A stretch of DNA of 64,000 nt from Lichtheimia corymbifera B2541 (GCA_000697475.1 JNEU01001032.1:1-64000); one strand, 5' to 3'. Counted from the stretch's first letter, positions 1-13,569 are shown. The notes: generated by a model from the letters alone, not told the origin. Program-made: numbers and translations.

Positions 1-30
1 CACCGGATCAAAAGCTAAAGATTTATTCTC

Positions 31-68
31 GGTGTTGCAGCAGCCTTTTATAAAGGCTGCTCAGCACC
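31..68. repeat. short hairpin with perfect 9-bp core arms
   Basis: The arms GCAGCCTTT (40-48) and AAAGGCTGC (52-60) are perfect reverse complements around the loop TAT. The pairing extends imperfectly outward (GGTG at 31-34 against CACC near 65-68). It lies in non-coding DNA at the window edge and could be the edge of a repeat that continues outside the window. Function unknown. Confidence 0.6.
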
Positions 69-118
69 GCAGCATGTGCAACATTACAAATCTAAAATAT
101 CATCCGACAAGACGACGT

Positions 119-220
119 CCACGAAGGAAATAGACCACACAGGAATAGAATAGACCACGAAGGATAAGACCACACAGGAATATAGACCACGAAGGATAGA
201 AGTGCCACACAGGCAAATAG
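119..220 (+). repeat. tandem repeat, about three ~33-bp units
   Basis: About three degenerate units alternate AGACCACACAGGAATA-type and ACCACGAAGGATA-type blocks. No open frame or gene signal is associated with them. The rest of 221-676 is AT-rich; it holds only a 73-codon chance frame (362-583) and the 3' flank of the minus-strand focadhesin-like gene. Confidence 0.65.
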
Positions 221-676
221 ACAATAAAATAGAGAGAACGTAAGATAATGTTTTATTCTATGATCAGGTCCACTATTTATAATTGTATGATGGGGCTAAG
301 TAATATATATTGAGTGTGGCGAAGTAATGATGGAGGGCGCAGCATAAAGATGCCAAGATGATTGTATGCAAAAGATAATACCGATCAAGAAGATCAGGTA
401 TGTTGCTGCGACATTGTTTTCTTCGTTTTCAAAGATCACGTGATCTTTTTGTTTATTGTTGCAGAACCCGATGTTATCATTTGGCTGATTAGATCAATGA
501 CCTATGATATAACTTTTGTATTGTTATGGATATGTATATTGTATAATTCAATGGATGCTGTGGAAGGCACTAGTAAAAGCTAAGCACAGGATTATAGAGA
601 TCCATTATGCACATAGGCTTTTTATATGACTTTGTGAGAGCTTTGCATAAAAGTATAATGGGTAAGACGTAAGAGT

Positions 677-3600
677 TTATTGTCTATTTAACTCTGAAAG
701 AAGCTTGATGATCTGCTCGCTACTTTGCTGATTCAAGGAGTCAGGGGGGCATTGTTGTATGGCTCCAATTAATACACGCTTGGTATAATCATCGTCGATG
801 AGAGAGGTTGCTCTTAGGATGCGTTTAACCAACTAAAATAAAACATGGTTAGCAAAGTGGTCGGTTGATAGATATGGATGGTAAAGGCATACCTGTTGTT
901 GACCAGCATGATGAGCTTCTCCTCGTGCAACAATATCAGCTAGCATATATCCAGTCTCCCAAGATGTAACGAGTCGATTGAATTCAACTTCTGCTGAGAT
1001 CGTTTGTGTCTTTAGGTTTGACCACCACCAAAGTGCCATTGCTGTATATCTCAAAGCGCAGGTCACGCATTGCCTAATGGTTTCCGTTTTGGATTCGAGG
1101 GACCGGTCGCTTGCAATGACAATCAAAATATCGAGCATACGCACCATCCAAGCTATACGTTCCTCATTGGATTTGCATTCTGTTTGCAGCATGGCTCGGG
1201 TCACCTGGTTCCATGTACGGCTATCATCCACTTTTTGAATAACAAGTTGTCGCATGACATCCGTGATCCACTGTGTTGCACGAGTCGTTCGTTTCAGTCG
1301 ACACATCTCAGCCATAGCAGTCGTGTAGATATATGCATCTTGCTTCGTCAACTGGCCAAGCTTATCCGATTCCAAAACACTGCAATCAACCGCCTTGCAT
1401 ATAAGCTTTTCGATATCCAAACCGAGATATCTCCCAGTGTCCTTGGTGATGAGTGGCATGGTGAAATTAAAGTACGTCATATCGCGAATCGTTCGGATCA
1501 GCATCTCCATATGTTCATCCTCAGCCGGTTCATTGATAGGTGGAAGGTGATCACACAACGTGGATAACAATGTCAACTACATGTTGAATATAAGCTTACT
1601 TGATCGTATCCATATACTGATAGTGTTCGCGTACCTGAATATCATGGGGTAGTTTTGATAATCGCTTTGCATAAGGTTCGAAGATTTCAATGCACCGCAT
1701 TTCCGAGATACTTGACTTTTTGGTTACTGCATCCATGCCTCTTCGTTTATAGCCCGTGCTAGAGACATTGCGATTCGGTAAACCACTCAGCTCCAGAATC
1801 TTGCCAAGACCAAGTTCACCCGTGAGAATGCGCTGAACACCAGGATCGCACACAGTGAGTTCAGAAACAATATACTCGGTCAACGACATGGAAGTGGATG
1901 CATGCAAACTTGCAAACTCGATACATTTAGCACGTAAAGACTGGGATACGGATGATATGTCTGCCAGAAGTTGGAACCAATTCACGGGTGGTAGTGGCCC
2001 AGGTGTTTCACTTAAACTTTGGATCAACGTTTGCATACATTGAATACCATGGGATGATGGGTATCGAACGAGATCTGTCAAGCTGTCGAAAACGGCTCTC
2101 AAATAACTTGTATTGTTGTTCAGTCGTCCATACGATTTGGGTTCTGTGGATGCATTCAGGAGCACTTGGTTTGTGCCGGCAGTATTTTGATCGATAGCGC
2201 TGGCATTACGCATATCCACTGCTGCTTGATTGACTTTACCACAGATAATGGCTGCAATGCGTGCTGTTCGAAGATCACCCACCGCTGCAGTACCTCCAGG
2301 CATAGATAATCCAGCTGTTGACATGAGCTTGTCCAAAATATCAAGTCGTGCTCCGCCATCGTATTTGCGTGCTTCATCCAACAAGACCTCTGGATCCACC
2401 GCTGGATTCAAATAATCAACGCCAAGAAGACTTCCAACCTCGAACAATGATGCAATGTCGTTGATATCCAAGGTGTTGCGTAAAAGTGACATGTATTGAC
2501 CACTCGCTTCAGTTTGATCGGTGCTGGCAACCACAGCAACGCGTTTGACATGCGCAATCGGGATACCAAAGTGATAGCAATAGCCAGAGAGCGTCGACTA
2601 GCAAATAAAAGTCAATACGTTGTTATTCTTTTTCAAGCTTGCCATGTATATACTTACATCACGCGATACTATACTCTTTGCTTGTTCCAATAGTGATATA
2701 TCTCCATTGTATTGCCCATTACCAGATGAATAAGCAACCACCCATGGAGCACCAAGCAGAATGCCTGGATTGATATTGCGAGTCGAGTCTTGTTCCACAA
2801 ACAGCTTGAGCGTCTCTTTGGCAAACCACGTGACATCTTGCATATCGTTTGCATGAATATTGGATGCCCATCCCATCATGATGCCAAGTGCACGTCCTTC
2901 CGAGATTTGCTGACTGGGTCTATTGCAATATTCCAATAGCGTGGATAGTCCGGATTTGCTGAGCGTGTCAATGCCTTGCGTCTTGGTAGGCCATGTAGCC
3001 AATGCTGCAGTGAAATGGCCCGCTGCATATCCTCGAGCAAGTTGCACCAAGTCCACTACGGCACCAATCTTTCGACCGTTATCCTCTGCCGTTACATCAT
3101 CCACGAGCATGCCAAGAATACGAGCCGCCATCTTTTCATTGGAAATGGTACAGCTGGCGATATAACCCAAGCTGAAATAGGCTGCAAACTGCACTTCATC
3201 ACTCATCAACAAGGTGGGGATACTGCCAGCGGATTGATGATCGGGCGACAGTATATACTTTGAGAAAAGAACATCCAATATTTGAGATGCACATGAAGAG
3301 CCAAAGGAAGGTGATAATCGGGTGGTAGTAATAGCAAAGCCAGCCAAAGCGAGAAGAATGTTGCATGTCGTTCCAGGTACGGTGCTCTTTTCAAGTCGTG
3401 CCAACAAATCTTTGAGAATTTGTGTTCCTCGAAGTTCAAATGTCGCTTCCTCTGAAACCAAAGCTGCACCAAATACGGATACCCATCCACTCAAGCTGGA
3501 AATCCGCACCATTAAATGATCCGTGAGGCCAATATCGGCAAGGGAGGTTGTCATGCATCGATACCACTTTGCTTTGGTCAATGTATCGCCTGTCGTTGTC

Positions 3601-6196
3601 GTCTTACGATCCCCAAGATGAGCATTGGATACATGAAGTAGTGCAACAGCATAGCCTGCACGTAAACCAGGTGGTGTTCGTGCTTGTTCCCATTCCTTCA
3701 CAACCATCGCACCTGCTTCATCTTCCTTCCTGCCAATAGCATTGCGTGTAGAACGTGTTTGAGATTGCTCACTGCTGCTGCTGCTGTTGTTGGTGATGTC
3801 CTTGTTACCCGATGTATCTTCAGCAAATAAACCACGTCGCATATGATCAAGCTCATGTGAAATAAGCTTAGCAAGTACCGCCGAGTGCGAGGCATCAGGT
3901 GCTGCAATGATTTGCTCCGTGAATTGTTTGGCTTTTTCAGGTAGGATGCGTTGGATATCGGTTGATTGAAAATGAGCGAGTGCTGAAAGAGCTGATGATC
4001 TCACTTTGTCGTTTTCTGAAGCAATAAGTGGTTCCAAAAACTCGTCAAGAACAGCCTCCTTAAACTCCATATAGGGTTCAGATACTGCATAGTAGAAATG
4101 TGTTAATTTGAATGTCAATAGATATCACTAGAATAAAAAGTACCTTCATCTCGGTCGCCAACAATGCTGAAAAAGTCGCAAAGGCTTTGCCAGAGTACAA
4201 TGGATTGGTGAACAGGAAGCTCTTTAGCAAACACAGCAATATAGCTGATGGCAACGGTCCACAAGGAGCGTGGTTCTGCTAGCTCTGCTCGAATACATGC
4301 GTTCATGATCTGGACAATGACTGCAAGGGATGCAATGTTCAGGTTGGTACAAGTCTGCAAGAGAGAAATTGCCATAGGAAGTATATCTTGAGCGGTTTGT
4401 CGAGAATGATGCTTGCATAGATCTCGCATACTGGTCAATACAGCAAGTTCCATTTGAACAGCTCCCTTTTCCTCTGGTCGTGTCGCTGATTTACGATGCA
4501 GAATCCAATTGGCAATCACCCGCTTTAATTCATGCCATACGCGAGGTTGACGTTCAAACATCTTCACTAGCACCTTGAATCCGATGGCTGCCATGGTTGA
4601 ATCACGTGCCTGAATCTGAAATGAGCCTTGTACCATTGGAAGAATGACCTGCAAAATCTTGGATGTTGTCACAGGATCATTCAAATCCACAAGCGATGGG
4701 AAGACAGTGTGATAAATATAGAGAAAAGTGTCACCAGCGATGGCATTGTGTGATCGCATCAGATAGAGCAACAACATAAAGACTGGAAACTTGAAAGAAT
4801 GCATGTCGGTCGATGTCGAGGATAAGGCTGACAACCGGTTCATACTCTTGTGTCGTATAGCAACGTCATTATTGAACACGTAAGGCGTGGTGAATAACAA
4901 AGAATGGGCGAGAGACACTTTGTTTAATGGCGTCGTATCCCAATCATGATGGTCTTGCAAAAACTGATCCACGTGGGTGATAAGATGAGTCATGCTGCCG
5001 TGGATTGAATAGACTGGAATATCTCGCTGAATCTATTATGCAACAACGATGAGCATCCATGTTCTATGGTATACATCCGTTAATACGCTTACCTCCTTGA
5101 GGATCGTTGACTTTGATGGTTCATTATTCTCTGCTGCCTTGTTCACAAGCGATAACAATTCCAATGCACGCGCCTTTCGTGCTTTTGTGAGTGTATCCTC
5201 CTCGACCACTTCAGCCCAAGTTTGAAACAATGGCAAAATAGCGACCAATGCCATCTTCCCAAGAGAGTGTGCTTGTATGATATCACGCATCATGTTCACA
5301 ATGACGTCTTGATCGGAAACGGTTTGCACCATCATCAGCAGATATGACAGGCTTGCCCAAAAGAGATATGGATTAGGTGATACCAATGGCTGTCCACTAC
5401 AAATGTCCACCGCTTGGATGATCCGATACAACCGCTGAATAAAAGGTAAAGTCAAATCGCCATCGGTTGCTGCATCGTATGATCGGCATAACAAATCAAA
5501 GAATATATCGGTAGCTATGGCTTTAACCTCATCCTCAGGTACATCTGGGATCTGAAAGAAGCCCACAAGAAAATCCACCAATTGCAGATACAAGGAGGTG
5601 CCACGTCTGGTAGGGTAACGCTTGATCACATCACTGATATAATAGAAGATCTCTAGTCGCTGGTCCATGGATGGTAATGGATTGCTGAGTCGTTGCAGTA
5701 AAGCAGTACCACGCGTGACATCGGCTGCTAGTAGTATGCGATCAAAGAAGCTGTCAAGTGATCCAAGAAGACTGTCTCCACCATCACCCTCTGGTGCATT
5801 CAATAGATAATCGGCTTCCTGGAGTAGGTCGTCATAAAGTTCAGGCCGTTGTTGAGATATGATAATGAATGGGTGTACAGTTGCTGAAGGTGAAGCTGCT
5901 ACTGCAAATTCAACTGACGCATACATCACTCTCGAGTGGAATTGTAATAGACTCGACATGGATCGAAGGAAAATGCTGGTCTTGAGCTTGTTCGTGCTGG
6001 TCAGAACGAGATTCTGTAAATGAAGTAGTGCGTCGAGAAATGCCAAGTCCTCGGATATCACTTTGGCGACAATCTTTTCACAGACATTGGACGCTGCAAT
6101 GGGTGTCAAACTGGTATCCGCCAATGCCGCCCATAGCTTGTCGACTTGTGTGGAGGAGCGTGTCTGGTGGATCTCCACGAAACGGTGATCAGCCAT
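677..6196 (-). CDS. focadhesin-like (FOCAD/RST1-type) large helical-repeat protein
   Basis: Six exons (5'->3': 6196-5093, 5032-4144, 4084-2658, 2597-1635, 1576-893, 832-677) join in frame to 1740 aa; introns are 58-61 bp. The ATG at 6196 is the first in frame; the open frame upstream begins only with GTG. The protein is all-helical and HEAT/ARM-like with no transmembrane segment. Family resemblance: human focadhesin is about 1800 aa, and shared landmarks include MRRGLF (family RGIY), PGLRAGYAVALL (PGLAGGML) and PPVNWFQLL near residue 1340 (PPVNWAALL). Known of the family: plant RST1 and animal FOCAD connect the cytosolic RNA exosome to the Ski complex and influence mRNA quality control; animal FOCAD was first described at focal adhesions. 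In this fungus an exosome/Ski role is inference. The carrier gene on the same strand ends 177 bp upstream, so the promoter must be compact. The exon 4/5 junction uses CAG|GTACGC; a closer GTAAGC donor at 1599 would break the frame. Confidence 0.8.
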
Positions 6197-6373
6197 AAGA
6201 GTAGGGTCGTGGAAAAGAGCGGACACTTTTAGAGGAGTCGCGTCCTAAATGCCGCTTTTGCGTTGTGTAGATGCACCCAATCTTGTCCCATCCAACTTTT
6301 ATGCCTGCACATTTAATAAACATCTCTAAGCACTTTTTTTAATCTTTGAATGTAATACGATTAATTTCTAAGT

Positions 6374-7959
6374 TCATTGAGTACGCTTATTCTTTTCAAG
6401 CCATGCCGAAACTTGTTCATAGACCGCAAATTGAATGGCGCCACCTTTAATGCGTGTGTGAGTACTTTTTGCTACCACCCTCATAATCAAACCTTACCAG
6501 GTGCAATCCGAATCATTCGCAACCAGGATCCACGGAAGAATGATAAATATCCTTCATTGCGTGCCATTGATTTCACACAATCCCATGTGCTTCGATAAGG
6601 ACGACTATCATCTTGCATTCTTTCACATATACGTATGAATATAAAATGTTACGTTTGATACATATCCCAAAGCACACAAACCTTGTTTTGACAACATCCG
6701 GGGGAGAGTTTAATACGCCAACCAGCACATTAGCCAAACCGCCGCTAACCTACCAGAGAAGTGAAAGCACCCTATTAGCATCCGTAATGTATATGACAAA
6801 GGACGAGTGCTACTACCATATGCTTCCAAGGGGCAAGTGTTTGCTCAGGATCAGGTGATGCTCGCTCAAACATGGCCTTGATTTCAAGGTATCCGTTAAA
6901 TTTGACCACCAAACCTGAAATAAGAAAAGAAAAATGAGCAATATGAACACTGGAACCATGTCATACCTTACCCCACGATTGTCTTGCCACTGTTGCCAGT
7001 AATCCATTATACAACGCTGGAAGACTTTATCATTGTTAGTGTCAAAGCAACATACCTTGTCCTATTCCCAACTTACCCTCCCTCCTTTACAATCAATGAC
7101 GCTGTATGGAAAAGCCCACGATACTTGCGTTCATGCACTTGGTTCATTAGATCCGTTTGCTGTCGCACCTTGATTTGTTCGAGTGGCGTTACTAGTAGTA
7201 GGAATCCATGTCAATGTATAATGCATGATGGTTTTGAAACAACCGTAACTTACCAAGAGTAACAGCCTGTGTAATGCCCGTGCATATCTGGGTGTTTCGG
7301 GTGGGAGGAAGAATCAGTACAATGAACTCGCTTAGTTAAGCATAACATACTTACACCTGCCAATCCTGCCGAGCTATGTGATGGTAAAATGGTACCTTCC
7401 ATCCTTTCAAATAATGGCTTGTAGAGTGCTAGGCCCATGTATTGCAATGACACACGAGGTCCTACGATACATAACACGGGAATCGTTCCTCGGTAAAGCG
7501 CTATAAGAAGGGTGGCACTGTCAATATACGACTCTACTGATGATATGATCAAATCCATACCTGCAAACCCTTCCTCCTTGATGACTTGTTGAAACGCCTT
7601 GAAAATACCATTTTGGTAATGGGATGCAACACGTAAAGACTACAATAAAAAAATAAGCTTCCATTTCATCATAACCATATACACGCGTGTCGTATAGTAC
7701 CTGAAAGCGTGTCTTGATCACATCCGTTGGCTAACACCCGAGAATATCCTTGACAGGTCAGTACAAGTTTTAAAGTTGAGGTGTACGGGAAAAAAAGTCA
7801 TTTACCTGCATTACAAGCAACTCGGCCGTACCGGCCACAGCACCTGCCAGGGTCGAGTTCTGCAATGAAACAACTTTGTCAATGGCAATGCATGGAGGTG
7901 TGTCATGGGTGGGGCATTCGGCATACCAGCACACTCTTTTTCGGTTGGGAGTTTGACAT
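6374..7959 (-). CDS. mitochondrial carrier family (SLC25) transporter, 12 exons
   Basis: Twelve exons join to exactly 300 aa, the usual carrier length: 7959-7927, 7859-7806, 7730-7701, 7639-7561, 7500-7355, 7287-7254, 7191-7077, 7024-6972, 6914-6817, 6749-6682, 6619-6498, 6444-6374. Three carrier signatures are present, one per ~100-residue repeat: PTDVIKTRFQ, TPLEQIKVRQQ and PPDVVKTRMQ. Each is followed by an EEG/EGG/NEG-type loop and a Y/F-R/N-G motif (ALYRG, ALYNG, FFRG). Six transmembrane helices of the inner mitochondrial membrane are expected. The first repeat begins AGAVAGTAELLVMQP, reminiscent of the di/tricarboxylate and oxodicarboxylate carriers, but I cannot assign the substrate. 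Exon sizes are 30-146 nt, so no single open frame reveals the gene. Two acceptors are AAAG (before 7024 and 6619), which are weaker than TAG/CAG. Confidence 0.88.
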
Positions 7960-8735
7960 AAGGAAGAGGTTAGATAAATGCAGAGAGATCGGAGAGCCAG
8001 TTCAGGCACCGGCAGCTTGAATTGGATTGGCCTACAAGATTGAATCATGATGATCATCTCCACTCTACATTGGTCCAGTGCTTTATGCTTGTTGCTTTAC
8101 CCACCACTCGAAATAAGATATTGATCATGCATATTTGTTACAAGGTCGATATGTAAATGGCGTTGATGGTAGCTTTATGCTAGTAGAAAAGTGCCATATT
8201 TTCAATGATCAAGTCCGTAGCTTGAGAGCTTAGTAGGAATAAACTTTTATTGGTAACCATGGATTGATAAGTGGTTTTGGAATATCGTTTGGAATACTCC
8301 CAACTTCTCTCAACAATGAAAGTACAATGAACCGCATAATAAAGAAAGCTGAATGGAGCACAAAGGGCCAAAATAACCATAACAAGGGGTTAAAAGAAAC
8401 CGCGACAAGTAATGCAGCATTGTCATAAGGGTGATACAAAGGTGCAGTGTCAGTGTGGACAGCCTTCTTTGTACATTATATTGAATTAGCACAACCAAGT
8501 TGATTTTATATAGCCATCTTTAATGATCTTTCTAATAATCAAGCATCAATCTATCACGTGTTGATATCTATTCACTATGGTTATATATGAAGTATGCACG
8601 TGAGACGTGCATAGCGATCGACTGGAGGAAGGAAATTCTGACTTGAAATGGAGCCAGCATCGGCCGCCTTTTTCTTTTCGTTGCTCTCGCTTGTACCAAG
8701 CTTATCAACGCCTTTTGCCCAACGTTCTATTTTCG
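7960..8735. other. intergenic region between divergent genes
   Basis: This is the shared upstream region of the minus-strand carrier and the plus-strand IBTK-like gene. It is AT-rich, with only short chance frames. I see no repeat or RNA gene. Confidence 0.6.
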
Positions 8736-11700
8736 ATGGTCAACATTTTCAAACTAGTCAAAGATAACAATGTAGACCAAATTCGCGAATACACACAAGC
8801 AACGTCCACCGGCATTGCAACACGACCCTCTCCCACCACCTTAATTCAAGATCGACCGCAGCAACAGCAACAACCACAACCAAACAACTCTAAACACCAC
8901 CACCACCACCATCACAAACTACAACGCCAAGTCAACCTCAACAAACGATCGATAAAAGGAAGAACAGCTCTCCATTGTGCAGCGTCATGGAACAGAACTG
9001 CGATTACAAAGTTACTTTTGGATTGTCCATGGGTGAATATCAATATCCAAGATCGCGAGAATGGATGGACAGCTTTGCACAGGTATGTGTGTTTGTGTGT
9101 ACGTATATATAGAGGTGGGCACTAACGCATTGTGTAATACAGGGCATGCTATGCCGGGAATGTGGAAATTGCACTGATGCTCTTACAGCATCCAGATATC
9201 GATCTCAACATCAAAGACTACGAAGGCATTCGACCTTTAGAACTATTGACAGTATCATTGGGCAATATGAAACGACTGGAACGTAATCTTGTTCTTCATG
9301 GCAATGACAATTCAACAACAATGGTGGATGAAGCAGACGATGATTTGCATGATTCAATACTACGATCAAACAAAGAACCGATCCTTTCTGGAGGGACTGA
9401 TTTATACACATGGGGAAGCAACACCAACTATGTCTTGGGCCATCCAGATTCTGAAAGTCGAACCTTTCCAGAGCGTGTATCTCTCCAATTGGAGTCGCAA
9501 CAAATACCCAACATCATGCGTCGCCCATCCGTCTTGATCGAACGTGTCCACATGTCAAAGTATCACACAGCCGTGCTTACAAGCGAACCACGCAACAATC
9601 TCTTACTCTGTGGATTCGGCCATGGAGGTCGTCTTGGCAACGGGAAAAAGGAGGACACACAATTGATACCAACGCCATTGCAGTGGCCTGAACGTATCAC
9701 TGCCGTTGCCCTGGGTCGTGATCACACCATCGCAATCACTGAGAATGGAAACGTAATTACATTTGGAAGCAATGAGAATGGTCAACTCGGTACGTTGTTT
9801 GGTCATGCGATGGAATATATATATATATAGCTAACAGCTAGCATGTTTCTTATAGGCTACGAGAGCGATGAAAAGTACCAGCTGTTCCCTCGAAAGGTGC
9901 AGTCTCCATTACTCAAGAAATTAGCAATCATTGGTGCAGCAGCGTCCTCCGTGCACTCTGTGGTGTATACAGCATACGAGGTTTTTACCTTTGGATATAA
10001 TCAAGGACAGCTAGGTATGGATTCAAAAGACTTAAAGGATGGGTTGACAATGACTGACGTGGATACGGCTTGATAGGCTATCATGCATCTGGTGATGATT
10101 TACGTCAAGTATTGCCCAGAAAAGTTGCATTCAGCACACGTATCAAAGATGTGAAAGCCAACGTATGTGAATTTATTGATGACAACAACGAGGAAGCTGA
10201 CATTTAATTTTAGGATCATGCAACAGCAGTATTATTCGAGACACATGAAATATCTCTTTTATGTAACTATGGCCAACAAAGGATTATGTAAGTGATGTTT
10301 ATTTTGGGGCATTAAGGAATGGGATGGTGGCTAACATGTGTGTGGTTGGTAATAGATTACCTACGGATCGCTTTCCTTCCAGTATCCAAGTTCATCATTC
10401 TGCAGCCCATTATCCTGTAAGGCTTATCACCGGTGTTGATGACTATCTTGGTGCGATATCCAATAATGGCGAGGTCTATGTGTGGACTTGCAAAGGCAAC
10501 ACTGGTTCGCGTCAGCAGCTGGATAAGAATCGAGTTAAAGCCAAGCACGTTACTATATCATCACCGAAGCGTGTATGGCTATTGAAGAAACCATATCTTT
10601 CAGCGACAGATGCTAGTCTTGGACATCATGGTGCACTCATTGTATCGACGCTTTGTGGACAAGTGTTTGTGGGAAAGGCTGGCAAGGATGGACAATACAA
10701 GTTCAACATCATACCCAATCTGCAAAGGTGCATACGCGTTTGTGCTAGTCCAAGTGGTGCCTTTTCAGGGATTCGATCCGAGGTTGAAGTGGATGATATT
10801 ACTGCAATGCCCTCAACATTGATATCCGACATTAAAACGAGTTTACCTCATATCGTCGCTGCTGAACGATTGGATCGAGACATCAAACGTATCACGGACG
10901 AATACAATCAAAAGTTGGATGATTCGATGCGACAAGCAGCTGATGACGAGATGGATAAGGAGACCAATGCTATGGAGCGACAAAAGGCACACGATGTATT
11001 TGAGGATGGATTAAGAAATGCAGTGGATAGCGCATGGGAATATGCTGAACAACTTGCTGTCAGAGATACGACATTGGATGCTGTGATCCATCTTCCTGGT
11101 GAAAATCGAAAGCTCTATTGCCATCAATGCATCCTTGCCTGTCGCAGCCGATTCTTTTCTCGATTATTTAAAGCGAGTGATTTCCATCATCCTGCATTAT
11201 CGATTGTCCGTCACCAGAAATGCATTGAAATACGACTGATGAAAGATTACAGCATGGCAGCATTCCATCTTCTCCTTGATTATTTGTACACGGACGTTTA
11301 TATGCATCCGATGAGTGCCTATTACAGCACTCCAAATCTTGCACGATGCAGCAACAACAATCCAGCTTCTCCAGCGGTCGTAGGAAAGGATCTTGCGGCA
11401 CTCGCCTCCTTATTTGAGCTCGACGAGCTGCATGAATCGGCAATACATTTATTCAGCAACGTACCCCGACCAACGCTCACTGTGGATCTTTTGAGGCTAT
11501 TTGAAGAAGGAAAAGCAGTATCACGGCCCAACATATGCCTGGATCTCAAGGATGGTGAAAAAGTGCTCTGTCATGAAATGATTGTAAGGCAGCGTTGTGA
11601 ATTCTTTGGTGCATTGTTCGAGCCTGGATCAATTTGGATGCAATCCCGACGAGAGCAGCAATCACCCTATTTGCATGTGAATATGAGCCATGTTTCAAAG

Positions 11701-13395
11701 GAAGTCGCGGTGCCATTCTTGCGATATTTATATGGTGATCTGGATGAGATGCAGTTATTCGGTGATATATGCAAGGAAACTGCCGATGCAATGATGCGAT
11801 TCCTGGGGGAAATGTTATGTCTCGCGGATGAACTTTTATTGGATCGCTTAAAGTCGATTTGTGAACGTGCTTTATTACGGTTCATTGGTCTACGTTCAGT
11901 GCCCTCGTTGCTCGAAGCATCAGATATCTTTATGGCGGACGCTCTCAAGAATGCATGTTTACAATTCATCACTGCCAATGTGGACGTGCTCTTAGCTACT
12001 GGGTAAGTAAGCAAGTCATTAGGATTTGACAAGAGGAGACTAAGACAATGGATTGCTTGCTTAGCATGATGGATCACTTGGAATCAAAGCTTATTCGGGA
12101 CATTGAAAAGCATGTTCGATCGTGTCAAGCGGATGAGATGCCGTTTATTCGACAAGCTAGCATGATTGAGCCAGCAGCAACAACGCAAGACGAATACGAT
12201 CCTGAGTTTTCAGATTCACTCTACACACAATCGCTTGAAGATCAGCCTATTATTTCAAGTTATGCAGAGACCCTTGTCACTATCATGCCTGAGATTGCAA
12301 CGAGCAGTATGTCCAAGAGCGATGATGATGTGGATGGAGGTGTATTTCGAATGGATGAAGAAGATCAGCAGCAGCACTCACCACCGCCTATCAAGGAACA
12401 ACGTAAAAAGAAGCAGCCATCGCAGCGAGAAAAGAAAGGCAAACGTGTCGCCTTGGAAGTCTTTACCGAGGTTGGAACAACAAGTAAACCTGGGTGGAGT
12501 ATTGCATCTGATTCAGCTGAGAACAAGCGATCGTTGCGTGAAATTATGGAAGAACAACCTGATCTTTCATCCACACCTCCTTCCTCACTTGGAAAGGTAA
12601 CCGAAAGTTATAGTCAATGACGACATCTATATACTTATCTACCTTTATTTGCTAGTCACCACCTGTTTATATTCCCAAAAAGCTTTCTCAAAAGGAACGC
12701 CGGAAACTTCAGCAGCAGCAGCAACAACAAGAAATGGCAGCAGCATTAGCATCTAGTCCAAAGCCAGTATGGGGAAAAGTGGTTGCTCCTCTTACAACGC
12801 CTCCACCCGAGTCTTTGTCTTGTTTCCCGGCAATGAATGACCCTACACCCAGCTCTGGAGATGCAACAACGTCGGTTACTGAGACCGCAGCTGCTGCGGA
12901 AGAAACAAGTCCAAATGATGGCACGTCGAAAGGAATGAAAATGTAGGTATACATGGCAATCATTTATTATTTACTAGTGATATTCACCTATAATATGAAT
13001 CTCCTAGTTACATATCAAAAGAAGAGCTCATGCAGCAAACAGAACGACCTGGATCCAGAAACCAAGATTCAAGCAAAGATGAGAACGTCTTCGATCCGAT
13101 ACGCAGCTTAGGCCCCTCCTTTTCCCTAGCACCCATCCGACGACGACAACAAGGAAATAGCAAGACAAACCACTGGTCGAATCAACAAGGCTGTGAGCCA
13201 TCCTCCAGTTCATTCCAGGCTATTCAAAAGCAACAAGAATTGGAAGACTTGTGGATCAAAGGAAAACAGTCAAGGAAGAGCCTTATTAGAATCCAAAGTG
13301 AGGAGCGTGCCATTGAAAGTCTCAAGCAGTTTTATGTACAGACATTGGATGCTTTGAGTGGTGAATGGGTAGATGTTCATAGGCTAGACGAATAG
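8736..13395 (+). CDS. IBTK-like protein: ankyrin repeats, RCC1 repeats, two BTB domains
   Basis: Nine exons (8736-9082, 9143-9789, 9856-10014, 10077-10162, 10214-10287, 10356-12002, 12065-12596, 12656-12942, 13008-13395) join to 1388 aa; human IBTK is about 1350 aa with the same domain order. Domains: a Q/H-rich linker (residues ~40-65, with a run of seven His), two ankyrin repeats (~70-150, GRTALHCAASWN and GWTALHRACYAGN), RCC1-type blades (~200-430, DLYTWGSN, LLLCGFGHGGRLGNG, VITFGSNENGQLG, VFTFGYNQGQLG), BTB1 (~680) and BTB2 (~830, LDLKDGEKVLCHEMIV). The tail is charged and disordered, with a KKLSQKERRKLQQQQ stretch and a KPVWGKV motif like the conserved C-terminus of IBTK. Known of the family: double-BTB IBTK acts as a CUL3 ubiquitin-ligase adaptor; this role is inferred here. 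Start: the open frame extends upstream to 8607, but only from a GTG; the ATG at 8736 begins MVNIFKLVKDNN. Confidence 0.87.
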
Positions 13396-13569
13396 AAGAA
13401 TATCTGTTGTATATAATAATACGTTCTTTATCTATTGGATTATATGGCTATTGTGGGTTGGAGAAGATCTGTCTGTGGCTGTTGGAATCCCTACAACTGA
13501 CACCAAGAATGGACATTAAATGAGGTTGCCGCCGGGGATCCAAGTTGGCTCTTTGTTCTATTACCTTTA

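Noticed and set aside
978..1567. Plus-strand frames opposite the focadhesin-like exons (86 and 165 codons)
   Set aside because: They lie antisense to a gene whose exons join cleanly over 1740 codons, and they have no motif of their own.
7250..7721. Two apparently separate minus-strand frames with carrier-like pieces
   Set aside because: They are exons of the one 12-exon carrier read through into introns.
8607..8735. 43-codon N-terminal extension of the IBTK-like frame
   Set aside because: It starts with GTG, not ATG, and the sequence is leader-like.
12045..12064. ATG at 12048 as a separate gene start (190-codon frame)
   Set aside because: It lies inside an intron of the IBTK-like gene; the CTTAG acceptor at 12064 continues the frame.
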